Both the position numbers and the translations under genes were made by a program. A stretch of DNA of 35,643 nucleotides from JBGSKY01 sp041740995 (GTDB lineage Bacteria > Planctomycetota > Planctomycetia > Pirellulales > Pirellulaceae), in the NCBI GenBank assembly GCA_041740995.1, contig JBGSKY010000250.1, positions 1 to 35,643 on the forward strand, read 5' to 3'. Below, piece after piece: positions 5,962 to 14,456 of this stretch. The notes beneath the pieces were generated by a model that ran no database searches, was not told where the DNA came from, and saw only the letters and a program-made list of their open reading frames with translations. Position 1 is the stretch's first letter. Each line of letters starts with the position of its first letter.

Positions 5962-7356
5962 ATGAGTCATATATTGAGTCGTTATTTATTTCTTGGGCTG
6001 GCGATTGTCGGACTTCTTTGCACCATGACGCCTGCAAGGTTGACGGCTCAACAACCTCCTTTCGATATCTTTCCGGAAGCTAGACCACCATACTATCGCG
6101 TACGTTATGAGGCTTCGGAAAAGCCTGGTGAGTTGGTTTATCCGGTGAACTACACCATTTGGATTCCAAAGAGTGTCGATCGGATTCGTGGCGTTGTTGT
6201 TCACCAGCATGGTTGCGGTGAGGGGTCGTGCAAGTCCGGCTTAACGGGAGCATATGATTTGCATTGGCAAGCTCTCGCACGGAAACACGATTGTGCTTTG
6301 CTCTCGCCTGCTTACGAGCAACCTGACAAGTCAGAATGTCAGATGTGGTGTGACCCGAGAAATGGTTCTGACGCTGCGTTTCAAAGATGCCTTCGAGATC
6401 TAGGCGATCTTTCAGGACATCCCGAATTGTCGATCGTACCATGGGCGTTGTGGGGTCACAGTGGCGGTGGTCATTGGGCAGGAGGAATGACGCTGCTTCA
6501 TCCCGAGAGAATTGTTGCAACATGGTTGCGATCAGGAGTCCCGCTCTTTGAAGCAAATGCTGAACGTCAGAGTATTGTCGCTTACCAATTAAACGAACGC
6601 GCGTTGCAAGTGCCGATCATGTGCAATCTTGGAACCCAAGAAGGCGTGAGTGTTACGGATGGACGGTTCGCTGGCGTGTGGCCGGCCAATCAAGAATTCT
6701 TTCAAACGATTCGAAAGCAAGGTGGATTGATTGGAATCGCTATTGATCCGCTGACCGCTCACGAATGCGGTAATCAACGCTATCTTGCAATTCCATGGCT
6801 CGACTGCTGTTTAACCGCAAGGTTGCCCACAGAAAGTCGCGAGAGTTTGGCAGCCATGCCGATTGATCGAGCATGGCTCGCCGCGTTGGGTGCTGGCCAA
6901 CAACCACTTGTAGAAGCAAAACCAATTGCAAGTTTTGACGGTAATGCTCTGGATTCAATCTGGCTGCCGGACGAATCGATCGCGAAGGCTTGGATGCAAT
7001 TTGTTGCTGACACCGAAGTCAAAGACGAGACGCCGCCACCAGCGCCTACCAACGTTAAAATCATCGACAAAGAATTGACCTGGGATGTTGATGCAGATTT
7101 GGAAAGCGGCCTAGCGAGTTTCGTTATCCAGCGCGATGGAGTCTTCTTAGCAAGGCTACCCGAACAAGGCAAAAACCCATTCGGCCGCCCCGTTTTTCAA
7201 AACCTGCAATACAGCGACACACCTACTCAACCGCTTGTTACGAAGGCCTACATCGATCGAACCGCTCTGCCGGGAGTTCGTCACAGCTATCAAATTGCCG
7301 CCATCAACACGGTCAATTTAAAGTCACAATTCGTCGAAGCTATCGTATCAGAGTGA
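5962..7356 (+). CDS. Secreted alpha/beta hydrolase with C-terminal fibronectin-like domain
   Basis: The 464-residue product has an N-terminal signal peptide (YLFLGLAIVGLLCTMTPARLTAQ). The alpha/beta-hydrolase features are VVVHQHGCGEG (oxyanion region), the nucleophile elbow WGHSGGGHWAGG (Ser) and a late histidine in PLTAHECGN. Residues about 355-464 look like a fibronectin type III or similar beta-sandwich: PPPAPTNVKI...LTWDVDADLESGLASFVIQRDG...SYQIAAINTVNLKS. The substrate is unknown; related proteins are annotated as hypothetical secreted esterases or hydrolases. It stands alone between remnants, with no clear operon partner. A weak inverted repeat (TGATCGC/GCGATCA, 7354-7381) spans the stop codon, without a T-run. 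Confidence 0.8.
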   Translation: MSHILSRYLFLGLAIVGLLCTMTPARLTAQQPPFDIFPEARPPYYRVRYEASEKPGELVYPVNYTIWIPKSVDRIRGVVVHQHGCGEGSCKSGLTGAYDLHWQALARKHDCALLSPAYEQPDKSECQMWCDPRNGSDAAFQRCLRDLGDLSGHPELSIVPWALWGHSGGGHWAGGMTLLHPERIVATWLRSGVPLFEANAERQSIVAYQLNERALQVPIMCNLGTQEGVSVTDGRFAGVWPANQEFFQTIRKQGGLIGIAIDPLTAHECGNQRYLAIPWLDCCLTARLPTESRESLAAMPIDRAWLAALGAGQQPLVEAKPIASFDGNALDSIWLPDESIAKAWMQFVADTEVKDETPPPAPTNVKIIDKELTWDVDADLESGLASFVIQRDGVFLARLPEQGKNPFGRPVFQNLQYSDTPTQPLVTKAYIDRTALPGVRHSYQIAAINTVNLKSQFVEAIVSE

Positions 7357-7390
7357 TCGCGTGACTACTCAAAGGCGATCAACCTCACAA

Positions 7391-7650
7391 CTAGCGGTCG
7401 CTGAGTTGATTGCGGTTCTTGTTCTGCGGGGGCGGGTTGGGCGCTTGCCAGCCCTTTGGCGAGTTCGCGGTGACGACGGGTTTGCTGGTGTTGCCGCCGA
7501 TGCGTAGGTTGTCTTCGATCACGCCGCCGGCCGAATGTCGCCAGCAATGGATTGCTTGTCCGCCGCTCTTGATGACGTTGTCGATCACTTCGTAGCCTTT
7601 AAGACGGAAGTCGGTTCGATCGAGGTGGTAGCGGTTTCCATTTAGTTGTG
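7391..7650 (-). pseudogene. C-terminal remnant of a right-handed beta-helix protein
   Basis: The minus-strand frame ending at 7391 reads NGNRYHLDRTDFRLKGYEV, then IDNVIKSGGQAIHCWRHSAG and GVIEDNLRIGG, with a Pro/Asn-rich tail. The repeated xxNxI/V-type coils are typical of pectate-lyase-like or right-handed beta-helix proteins. The recognisable part begins near 7650; upstream the frame becomes Arg/Cys-rich nonsense. At that same point a plus-strand IclR fragment begins, so a deletion or rearrangement joined two truncated genes tail to tail. Only about 85 residues survive. Confidence 0.55.
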
Positions 7651-7870
7651 ATCGCAGCGGACGCAACCGACATCGGTGAAGGGGGCGAAGACATGACCTG
7701 CATCGCCGCACCCGTATTCGATTTCCAATCAGCTCCGGTAGCCGCCGTTTGGATCACGGGACCCGACATGCGTCTGCCTAAGAAACGTGTTCCCGAGCTT
7801 GGTACGATCGTTGCCAATCACGCGTTAGAACTTTCACGACGCTTGGGCTGCAGCGCGACGGAAAAAAATG
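7650..7870 (+). pseudogene. C-terminal remnant of an IclR family regulator
   Basis: The frame reads GEGGEDMTCIAAPVFDFQ, then SAPVAAVWITGPDMRL and ELGTIVANHALELSRRLG. This is the characteristic end of the IclR effector-binding domain (the CIAAPVF strand and the final helix). The DNA-binding domain and most of the sensor are absent. The stretch abuts the SDR gene: in the frame shifted by one base within the A7 run at 7862-7868 the regulator would end in TGA overlapping the SDR ATG. IclR and SDR were probably neighbours in one operon before the deletion. Confidence 0.65.
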
Positions 7871-8606
7871 AATTCGCTGAAAGGCAAAATTGCAATCGTC
7901 ACGGGAGGTTCTCGTGGCTACGGCGCGGGAATCGTGGAATCGCTGGCAAGAGCCGGAGCCATCGTCTGGTTTACCGGCCGCAACCCACAACGATTGGACG
8001 AGATCGCGGGACGACTGGTTGACTTGTCAGTGAGAGCTTTTCAAGCAGATGCCAGTTCATCCGAGGACTGGGATCGTTTGATGGCCGCAGCCATCGACGA
8101 ACACGGGCAACTCGACTTGCTAGTCAACAACGCTGGCGAGGGCGTCCGAATCGCACCCGCGACGCAGCAGACGGATATTGCGATTGGGAAGTCGATTGCC
8201 AGTAATCTCACCGGCGCGATTCTCGGCAGTTGCCGCGCTGCCGCGATCATGAAGCGACAGCAAAGTGGTCTGATCATTAACGTTGGCAGTGTTTGTGCAA
8301 AACATGCTTGGCCGGGTTGGTCCGTGTATTCGGCAGCGAAAGCGGGTTTGTTGCAATTCAGTCGCTGCCTGCTGACAGAGATGCGTCCCCACAACGTTCG
8401 CGTCACTTCGCTGATTCCGTCGTGGGGGCAAACCGAGTTCACCGATGTGGCGGGGTTAGACGCTCACGCCGACAACGTGCGCAGGCAATGCATTTCACCA
8501 AATGACCTCGGGCGACATCGTGGTGCAAATCGCAAGCCTACCGTCGCACTTGGTCACCGAAGAAACCACGCTCTGGCCCATGATCCAACCGATCAGTCAA
8601 CTCTAA
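7868..8606 (+). pseudogene. Short-chain dehydrogenase/reductase with C-terminal frameshift
   Basis: The core is a normal SDR: cofactor motif VTGGSRGYGAGI, LLVNNAG, catalytic Ser (INVGSVC) and YSAAK. From 8510 the annotated frame gives an implausible basic tail. Dropping one G from GGG at 8510-8512 restores CISPNDLGDIVVQIASL, then PSHLVTEETTLWPMIQ up to TAA 8604-8606, the usual SDR ending. A single-base insertion therefore separates the last 32 or so residues. The catalytic part is complete, so a product with an altered tail (to 8614) might fold poorly. Possible causes are decay or a base-call error. Confidence 0.75.
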
Positions 8607-8776
8607 ATGGGTAAAGCAAAGTTCGTCGGAGTCTAGGCCCTTTTCAACGAGGTATGGATGACTTGCTTGAATAGCTCTGAATTCGAGGATAAGCTTCTAG
8701 CAAGTGTCGACAGTCGCTGGCATCTTGAGATTTTCTCAGGCTAGATAGGCATGGCGTTCGTGAGAATTCGATTTCG

Positions 8777-9343
8777 ATGGACTCAACCTCAGCAAATTTG
8801 CTTCGCCGCCTCCGGACTTCCGATGCCGAATCGGCTTGGGAGCGTTTCATCGAGCTGTATACGCCGCTGATTTTTTTCTGGGCACGAAAACGCGGCCTCA
8901 ATGCGAACGACGCTTCGGACTTGGTTCAAGACGTTTTGCTCACTCTGGTCCAGCGCATCGGCGACTTTGATCCCGACGGTCAGGGTCGATTTCGCGGTTG
9001 GCTGCGAACCATCACTGTCAATCGGGCCATCGATTTTCATCGTCGACGAAACAAACGGCTCGAGAATGGCGCGGCTTCGACTCTCTCGGCTTTAGCGATC
9101 GAATCCGAAATTGAACTGTGGGATGACGTCGATTATCGGCAGCAACTGGTCAGCCGAGAGCTTGAACTGTTGCGAACAGAATTTCAAGCTTCGACCTGGG
9201 ATGCCGCTCAAGGCCAACTGATCGATGGTAAGTCCGCGATGGAGATCGCCCAATCGCTTGGCATAACCTTGAACGCGGCATATGTCGCTAAATCGCGTGT
9301 GCTGGCGCGGTTGCGGGAGGAACTGGACGGGCTTCTCGACTAA
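8777..9343 (+). CDS. ECF-type RNA polymerase sigma factor
   Basis: The protein has 188 residues. Region 2 is AWERFIELYTPLIFFWARKRG, NANDASDLVQDVLLTLVQRI and RFRGWLRTITVNRAIDFHRRR, with the DLVQDVLL core-binding helix. Region 4 near the C-terminus is a helix-turn-helix (GKSAMEIAQSLGITLNAAYVAKSRVLARLREEL). It matches the planctomycete ECF groups found next to large kinase genes. The following gene starts 114 bp downstream and carries a zinc-binding anti-sigma motif fused to a kinase, so the two probably form a sigma/anti-sigma pair. The target promoter is unknown. Confidence 0.88.
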   Translation: MDSTSANLLRRLRTSDAESAWERFIELYTPLIFFWARKRGLNANDASDLVQDVLLTLVQRIGDFDPDGQGRFRGWLRTITVNRAIDFHRRRNKRLENGAASTLSALAIESEIELWDDVDYRQQLVSRELELLRTEFQASTWDAAQGQLIDGKSAMEIAQSLGITLNAAYVAKSRVLARLREELDGLLD

Positions 9344-9457
9344 CAAAATTTTCCTCGGCGTCTCAGACAATTTTTGATTTTTCTGAAAGGTTTGCATTCG
9401 TCGAACGTTGTACTTCATTGACGCAAGCGTCGATTGAAACGACGACAACCCAATTTG

Positions 9458-12400
9458 ATGAAGTCCATCATGAAAACTGAATTGTGCCCCGATCCTCAAT
9501 CGCTTAAAAATTTTCTCTTGGGCAGGGTCGTAGGCTCTAATCGCGACGTGCTCCAAGAACATCTGCTGCACTGCGACCGCTGTGTTGCAATCGCGCATTC
9601 GCTTCCTCAAACGGACGAGTTAACGGAATTAACACGTGGCGCCAACCCAATCCAAAATGAAGATTCCGACGTGATTGCCGCACTGATCGATCGAATCAAA
9701 CTCGCACGATTTGAAGCGGAAACCGTTCGTGTGGACGAGACTTTGCCGCTGATTGCATCCGGCCCCCAATCTTTGTTAACTGAAACTTCGTTACAGGGCC
9801 TCAGTTTTCTCAAGCCTCCCGAACAGCCCGACGAAATCGGAAGACTTGGTGATTATCGAGTCATACAGGTCATCGGCTCTGGCGGCATGGGCATGGTGTT
9901 GCGTGCCGAAGACATCCGGCTCCGTCGCCAAGTTGCAATCAAGACGATGAAGCCCTCGATTGCGGAAAGTGTTGACGCCAAACGACGCTTCTTGCGCGAA
10001 GCCCAAGCCACTGCAGCTCTGGAACACGACAACATTGTTCCGATCTATCAAGTCGGCGAGGACAACGGTGTGCCATTCATCGCGATGCAGTATCTAAAGG
10101 GCGAATCGCTCAAGACGCGGCTGGATCGCTTGGGCAAACTGCCGACAGCCGAAATCGTTCGGATTGGCAAGGAGGTCGCCTCAGGCCTCGCCGCCGCCCA
10201 CGAACATGGCCTGATCCATCGCGACATTAAGCCAGACAATATTTGGATCGAAGACAAAACCAACCGCGCCAAGATCCTCGACTTCGGTCTGGTCAGTGCG
10301 GCGACCGATGACGACGGCTTGACCCATTCGGGGACCGTCTTGGGGACGCCGCGCTACATGTCCCCGGAGCAAGCGCTCGCGCAACCGGTCGATCACCGGG
10401 CGGACCTTTTCAGTCTCGGCAGTGTGCTGTACCACGCCGCCACGGGAAAACCGCCATTCATTGCCAATGGCTTCACTGCGACGCTCATCGCGGTTGCGAA
10501 CACGCCGCCAAAACCGCTGCGGGAGTCAGCGTCGCAGCTACCCGCGAGTGTCGCAAGCCTCATCATGCAGATGCTCGAAAAGAAACCTGAACAGCGACCT
10601 CAAACTGCGGGCGAAGTGGCCGAACGATTTACAGGGTTCGAGCAAAAGCTTCGCGTTAATCGAGCGAAGCAACCAACCGACGAATCACTTTACAAAACCA
10701 GCCATGATCGCAATGTCCTTGTTGCCAAAGCCGTACCGCCCGCCAAGCCACCGAGATACCGTGGCATGATGATCGCTGCCGCTGGTGGTTTCGCTGCACT
10801 GGTCCTGGGTGTCATCATCATCACGATCACAAACAAAGACGGCATAGAAACCGTCATCCGCGTACCTTCGAATACCGCGACCGAAATCGACGCTCAACCG
10901 GGCAGCAAAGTTAGCATACGCGAAGACTCCGATGGGGGCGTCGCTGCAAAGGTCGCTCAGCCGAACACGAGCTCAACCGTGATTGAAAATCCGGTTCGCG
11001 ACGGCGATCGCGTGCCGACCGGACCGATCGTTTCCGTCGCGCCGATTGTGCCTTTAGATTTGACACCGGCCGAGCCCCTGGGCACTTGGGAAATGGGGCC
11101 GGAACCGCCGTGGTTCGCTCAGGATTTTCATACCTATTCCCTCAAAGATGCCGCAGTCCTACCTGGAATCATCGATCGACCGGCGATCATTCCAGGCATC
11201 AAGCGCTGGAACGTCGATACGGTCTGGCCACGTGGCAGGCCAAAGAAAATCGCTTACAGTCCCGATGGACAATGGATCGGATTGCTCGATATGAATTTGG
11301 CGATCTACGACGCAAAGACGCTGAAGCAATATTGCGTTCTTCCCGGATTCACAAGGCAAATTGGTGCTTCGGACTTTGTGTGGCACCCGGATAGCCATCG
11401 GGTGCTGATTGCAGCAGATCACGACGGTTCAATCTCGCGAATATTCGACATAGAAGGCCAACTTCTTCACGAAGAAAGTGTACCCGGGGGAGCACGCGCG
11501 GTTGCTTGGCATCGCAAGTCGCGAAAAATTGCCAAAGGCATTACCAGGCCAAGTCAGAACGGAAGCTGCATCGAAATACTCGACGAAGATCACCACCTGT
11601 TAAAAACACTCCCCGAAGATACGGCAGGCGATGAACTGGGAGTAGTCGGCGGAGGCTATCTTGCGTGGAGTAGCGACGGTGAAAGCGTGATTGCCCTCCA
11701 CTTCGATGGCAAACTTCGACACTGGAATTTGCAAACATCGGCGGCTGAGATAATTGACGAGATCGAGGGCAGTCACCAGCTCGGTTGCAGTCTTGATTGG
11801 CACGAATCGGGCTGGTTGACAGTTAGCAATCGAAAAGAAATCCGCGTCTACTCACCAGATCTGAAGCTAGACCACGCCTTCCCAGCAAGTGGCCTGTATG
11901 TACGCTGGCATCCCGACGGCAAGTACTTACTATTTTCCGATGAGGGCTTGCGGGTTTGGGATCGGGTCCAACGAAAACAAGTCGCCTCAAACCAAGCGCG
12001 TTTTGGAGGAGATTTGTTTGACTGGAGTCCGGATGGCAAGGAGCTGGCCACCGGTAGCGAAGTGCAATCGTTGATTGTCTCACCCGCCAACTTGAAAACG
12101 CCACGTCTGCAAAGTCCAACGGATGTGATGAAAAATATGGCACAATTGGCTTGGTCTCCCGACGGCAATTTGCTTGCTTCCGCCCAGCTAAATTCGAAAC
12201 CACCACAATTCTGGAGTGCGGGCGGCAACGCGATTCGTGTCTTCCAAGAGTCGTCCGCAAGAGCGACCAATAGCTTGGCGTGGAGTACTGACGGCAACGA
12301 GTTATTTGGAATCAACCAGAGCGGGAATCTTTGGTCCACAACAGTGGACGGAAATTCCCGAGACCTCTTCCAATCATCGGACCTTTGGAGTTTTCGTGTT

Positions 12401-13150
12401 GCAAATAGTCCCGATGGACAAACGATCGTCGCGGGCCGAAAAACTGGTCGAATTCAGATCCTCAGTCGCGACGGCAAAGAAATCAAAGAAGTTGTCACCG
12501 GCGGCAACCAGTTTCCTTTCGTCGCTTGGTGTCACGCGACGAATCAGATTGCGGTATGTGAAGCCGAACAGCCGCTGAAGTTTCTTGAGCCGGAAAACAA
12601 CTGGAATCTGCGCGTTGTGGACGACACGATTCTTCGCGATCTTTCGCAACAGCCGACTTGGAGTCCCGACGGCAAACTGCTCTCAATCAATACACAAATT
12701 TCATTTGACACTTCGACCAACTCGATCGTGCCTCGTCCCTTTGCGTTGGCGTGGCGTCCTGACAGCCAGCGATTTATCTCAGGAATAAACGGCTGGCTTG
12801 CCACTTACCGAGCTAATGCGGCGACGTTGGTGCGACGAGGTCAACAAGGGCTGATTATCGGTGACGCCTCCTGGCATCCGCGAGGCCATTTATTTGCCAT
12901 CGCGACGGAGCAATCAAGGTTCACCGTTTGGAACGAATCGAACTATCAACCCCATTGGCACGGCGTGCTGCTGCCTGACAACAAGTCTGTCACCTTCTCT
13001 GCCGCAGGAGAAGTCCTCGATGGCAACCCGGAGCAAATCGATCAGTTCCTCGTCTACTACCTCGATCGCGGTGACGGACGCATCGAAACGTTGACGCCCG
13101 CAGAATTCCGCATGTTGCCTATCGCGACAAGCCTCACGCCGCTCCGCTGA
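9458..13150 (+). CDS. Membrane Ser/Thr protein kinase with zinc-finger anti-sigma motif and WD40 propellers
   Basis: About 1230 residues. The N-terminus has an H-x3-C-x2-C motif (EHLLHCDRC, near residues 34-42), as in zinc-dependent anti-sigma domains. The kinase domain (about 130-390) has the glycine loop GSGGMGMVLRA, VAIK lysine (162), HRDIKPDN (Asp256), DFG (275-277) and GTPRYMSPEQ. A transmembrane helix (about 436-458) is followed by TNKDGIETVIRVPS, a linker common in planctomycete kinases. The rest holds fourteen WD40/TolB-like blades with [A/V/F]-W-x-P-D-G signatures, enough for two seven-bladed propellers. It lies 114 bp after the sigma gene. Starts at TTG 9434 or ATG 9470 are also possible. 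Confidence 0.9.
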   Translation: MKSIMKTELCPDPQSLKNFLLGRVVGSNRDVLQEHLLHCDRCVAIAHSLPQTDELTELTRGANPIQNEDSDVIAALIDRIKLARFEAETVRVDETLPLIASGPQSLLTETSLQGLSFLKPPEQPDEIGRLGDYRVIQVIGSGGMGMVLRAEDIRLRRQVAIKTMKPSIAESVDAKRRFLREAQATAALEHDNIVPIYQVGEDNGVPFIAMQYLKGESLKTRLDRLGKLPTAEIVRIGKEVASGLAAAHEHGLIHRDIKPDNIWIEDKTNRAKILDFGLVSAATDDDGLTHSGTVLGTPRYMSPEQALAQPVDHRADLFSLGSVLYHAATGKPPFIANGFTATLIAVANTPPKPLRESASQLPASVASLIMQMLEKKPEQRPQTAGEVAERFTGFEQKLRVNRAKQPTDESLYKTSHDRNVLVAKAVPPAKPPRYRGMMIAAAGGFAALVLGVIIITITNKDGIETVIRVPSNTATEIDAQPGSKVSIREDSDGGVAAKVAQPNTSSTVIENPVRDGDRVPTGPIVSVAPIVPLDLTPAEPLGTWEMGPEPPWFAQDFHTYSLKDAAVLPGIIDRPAIIPGIKRWNVDTVWPRGRPKKIAYSPDGQWIGLLDMNLAIYDAKTLKQYCVLPGFTRQIGASDFVWHPDSHRVLIAADHDGSISRIFDIEGQLLHEESVPGGARAVAWHRKSRKIAKGITRPSQNGSCIEILDEDHHLLKTLPEDTAGDELGVVGGGYLAWSSDGESVIALHFDGKLRHWNLQTSAAEIIDEIEGSHQLGCSLDWHESGWLTVSNRKEIRVYSPDLKLDHAFPASGLYVRWHPDGKYLLFSDEGLRVWDRVQRKQVASNQARFGGDLFDWSPDGKELATGSEVQSLIVSPANLKTPRLQSPTDVMKNMAQLAWSPDGNLLASAQLNSKPPQFWSAGGNAIRVFQESSARATNSLAWSTDGNELFGINQSGNLWSTTVDGNSRDLFQSSDLWSFRVANSPDGQTIVAGRKTGRIQILSRDGKEIKEVVTGGNQFPFVAWCHATNQIAVCEAEQPLKFLEPENNWNLRVVDDTILRDLSQQPTWSPDGKLLSINTQISFDTSTNSIVPRPFALAWRPDSQRFISGINGWLATYRANAATLVRRGQQGLIIGDASWHPRGHLFAIATEQSRFTVWNESNYQPHWHGVLLPDNKSVTFSAAGEVLDGNPEQIDQFLVYYLDRGDGRIETLTPAEFRMLPIATSLTPLR

Positions 13151-13673
13151 CAATGCAAGATCGCATTGCTTGGCCCGTACCCAAAATATCCAAACTCATT
13201 ACAACGCTCCTGTGTATCGATTGGATAGATTTAATTGCGCTCGGTCACTCTCCTCCCAGCTCAAGTTCGTTCCTTTTAGGAATCATTCAAAAACTGTTCA
13301 AAAGGTATTACCTATATCTCCGAACGAAACAGTATTTCTGCAGTTTTCCGAAGGCCTCAAAAAGAACAAAAAGCCGCTAAGCTCCACATTTAAAAATAGC
13401 CAAAATGGCAAATCCTCTGGGGAAAGTAATGTCGAAAACGCCCTCGCTGTCGCCGCACTGGAAACGCTGTTGAAACGAGGGTTAAGCGTTAAGAAATCGA
13501 TTCCTGCGGTCAAAGACAAATCAACTCCGACCGCTCTTGGTTCTTCAATCGCGATCTCTGACTGACTGTTTTGTTAGGCATGCGACTGGCGATCGATCTT
13601 GTGAATTGTAGATGACATGCCTAACGAGGAATTAGTTACGGCCAGGCTGAATACCTCATAACCGTCCGTCACG
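13151..13673. other. Convergent intergenic region, no convincing gene
   Basis: The region lies between the ends of the kinase and DUF1080 genes. One plus-strand frame (13170-13565, TTG start) has a lysine- and serine-rich product with no recognisable domain, and an overlapping frame is equally long, so I do not call either. The only structure I see is the inverted repeat at 13574-13626. Confidence 0.5.
13574..13626. repeat. 10-bp inverted repeat GTTAGGCATG / CATGCCTAAC
   Basis: The arms 13574-13583 and 13617-13626 are perfect inverse copies separated by 33 bp, between two convergent genes. It could be a bidirectional terminator stem or a protein site. There is no T-run next to it. Confidence 0.4.
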
Positions 13674-14441
13674 CTAGTGCGATTGAGTTGGCAATGGCTT
13701 GTCGGATGGACTTGGTGTGTCTCTTGCCGGGCGGGAAGCTAAGTCCATTGTCGCCGCATACTTTTCCGGTTGATCGGTGATGATTCGAATGTTTTTCAAC
13801 CGAACTGCATCCATCGTGGAATCCGGATTGTTGCCCAATGAGTGGATCTTGAAAGCGATGTACCCGTCCGAATACTTTTGATCAATCAAGTGACATGTGG
13901 GAACACCATTAATCCATACTTTGATTGTTGATCCGAGACATTCAATCCGGAAATGCGCCCACTCATCCAGCTTGAATGCCGATCGCGCCGCGGGATCATC
14001 GGCCAAATCGAACATCCATGTCCATCCCGCGCCGAAATCATCGAATATGCCACCAGTCCATGAACGCGGCGTATTGTCGATCTTGACCTGATAGCCATGC
14101 AATCGGACTTTCGCTTCCGGCGGAGCATCGATACAGCGAAGTAGAATACCGCTATTGAAGTGTGGATCGTCCTTGAGATCGAGTTCCAAAATGAAATCTC
14201 GGTACTTCTTCTCCGATGCCACGAAAGTGTGCTCACTGGTATTGATTCGTTGTCGCAATACCATCGCTCCGTCTTCGACGACTGCCGGAGCGGGGTCTGA
14301 TCGAGCTACAATCTTCCATCCTTCCAAATCTTTACCATTAAAAAGATTCACCCAAGGTGCCTCTTGCCCACTGACGTACGAACCAGAAGAAATGATCGAG
14401 TAGGCGACGATCATAGACAAGCAGCGGAAGATTTGATGCAT
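13674..14441 (-). CDS. Secreted DUF1080 (3-keto-disaccharide hydrolase-type) protein
   Basis: This 255-residue protein has a signal peptide (MIVAYSIISSGSYVSGQ) and one DUF1080 domain. The family landmarks are WVNLFNGKDLEGWKI, FILELDLKDDPHFNSGILLRC, LHGYQVKIDN, EWAHFRIECLGSTIKVWINGV and IAFKIHSLG...VRLKNIRI. The domain is a concanavalin-like jelly roll; some members hydrolyse 3-keto-glycosides. It lies 15 bp downstream of the cytochrome c/sugar dehydrogenase gene on the same strand, so the two form an operon. That pairing fits periplasmic oxidation of a sugar followed by hydrolysis, though the substrate is unknown. Confidence 0.9.
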   Translation of the reverse strand: MHQIFRCLSMIVAYSIISSGSYVSGQEAPWVNLFNGKDLEGWKIVARSDPAPAVVEDGAMVLRQRINTSEHTFVASEKKYRDFILELDLKDDPHFNSGILLRCIDAPPEAKVRLHGYQVKIDNTPRSWTGGIFDDFGAGWTWMFDLADDPAARSAFKLDEWAHFRIECLGSTIKVWINGVPTCHLIDQKYSDGYIAFKIHSLGNNPDSTMDAVRLKNIRIITDQPEKYAATMDLASRPARDTPSPSDKPLPTQSH

Positions 14442-14456
14442 GATTATTTTGCGGAC

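Noticed and set aside
13170..13565. 131-codon frame after the giant kinase
   Set aside because: It needs a TTG start, has no ribosome site or recognisable domain, and competes with an overlapping frame.
13574..13626. GTTAGGC...GCCTAAC resembling integron attC core sites
   Set aside because: In an attC site the order is RYYYAAC first and GTTRRRY last; here it is reversed, the spacing holds no inner L-box pair, and no integrase or cassette array is present.
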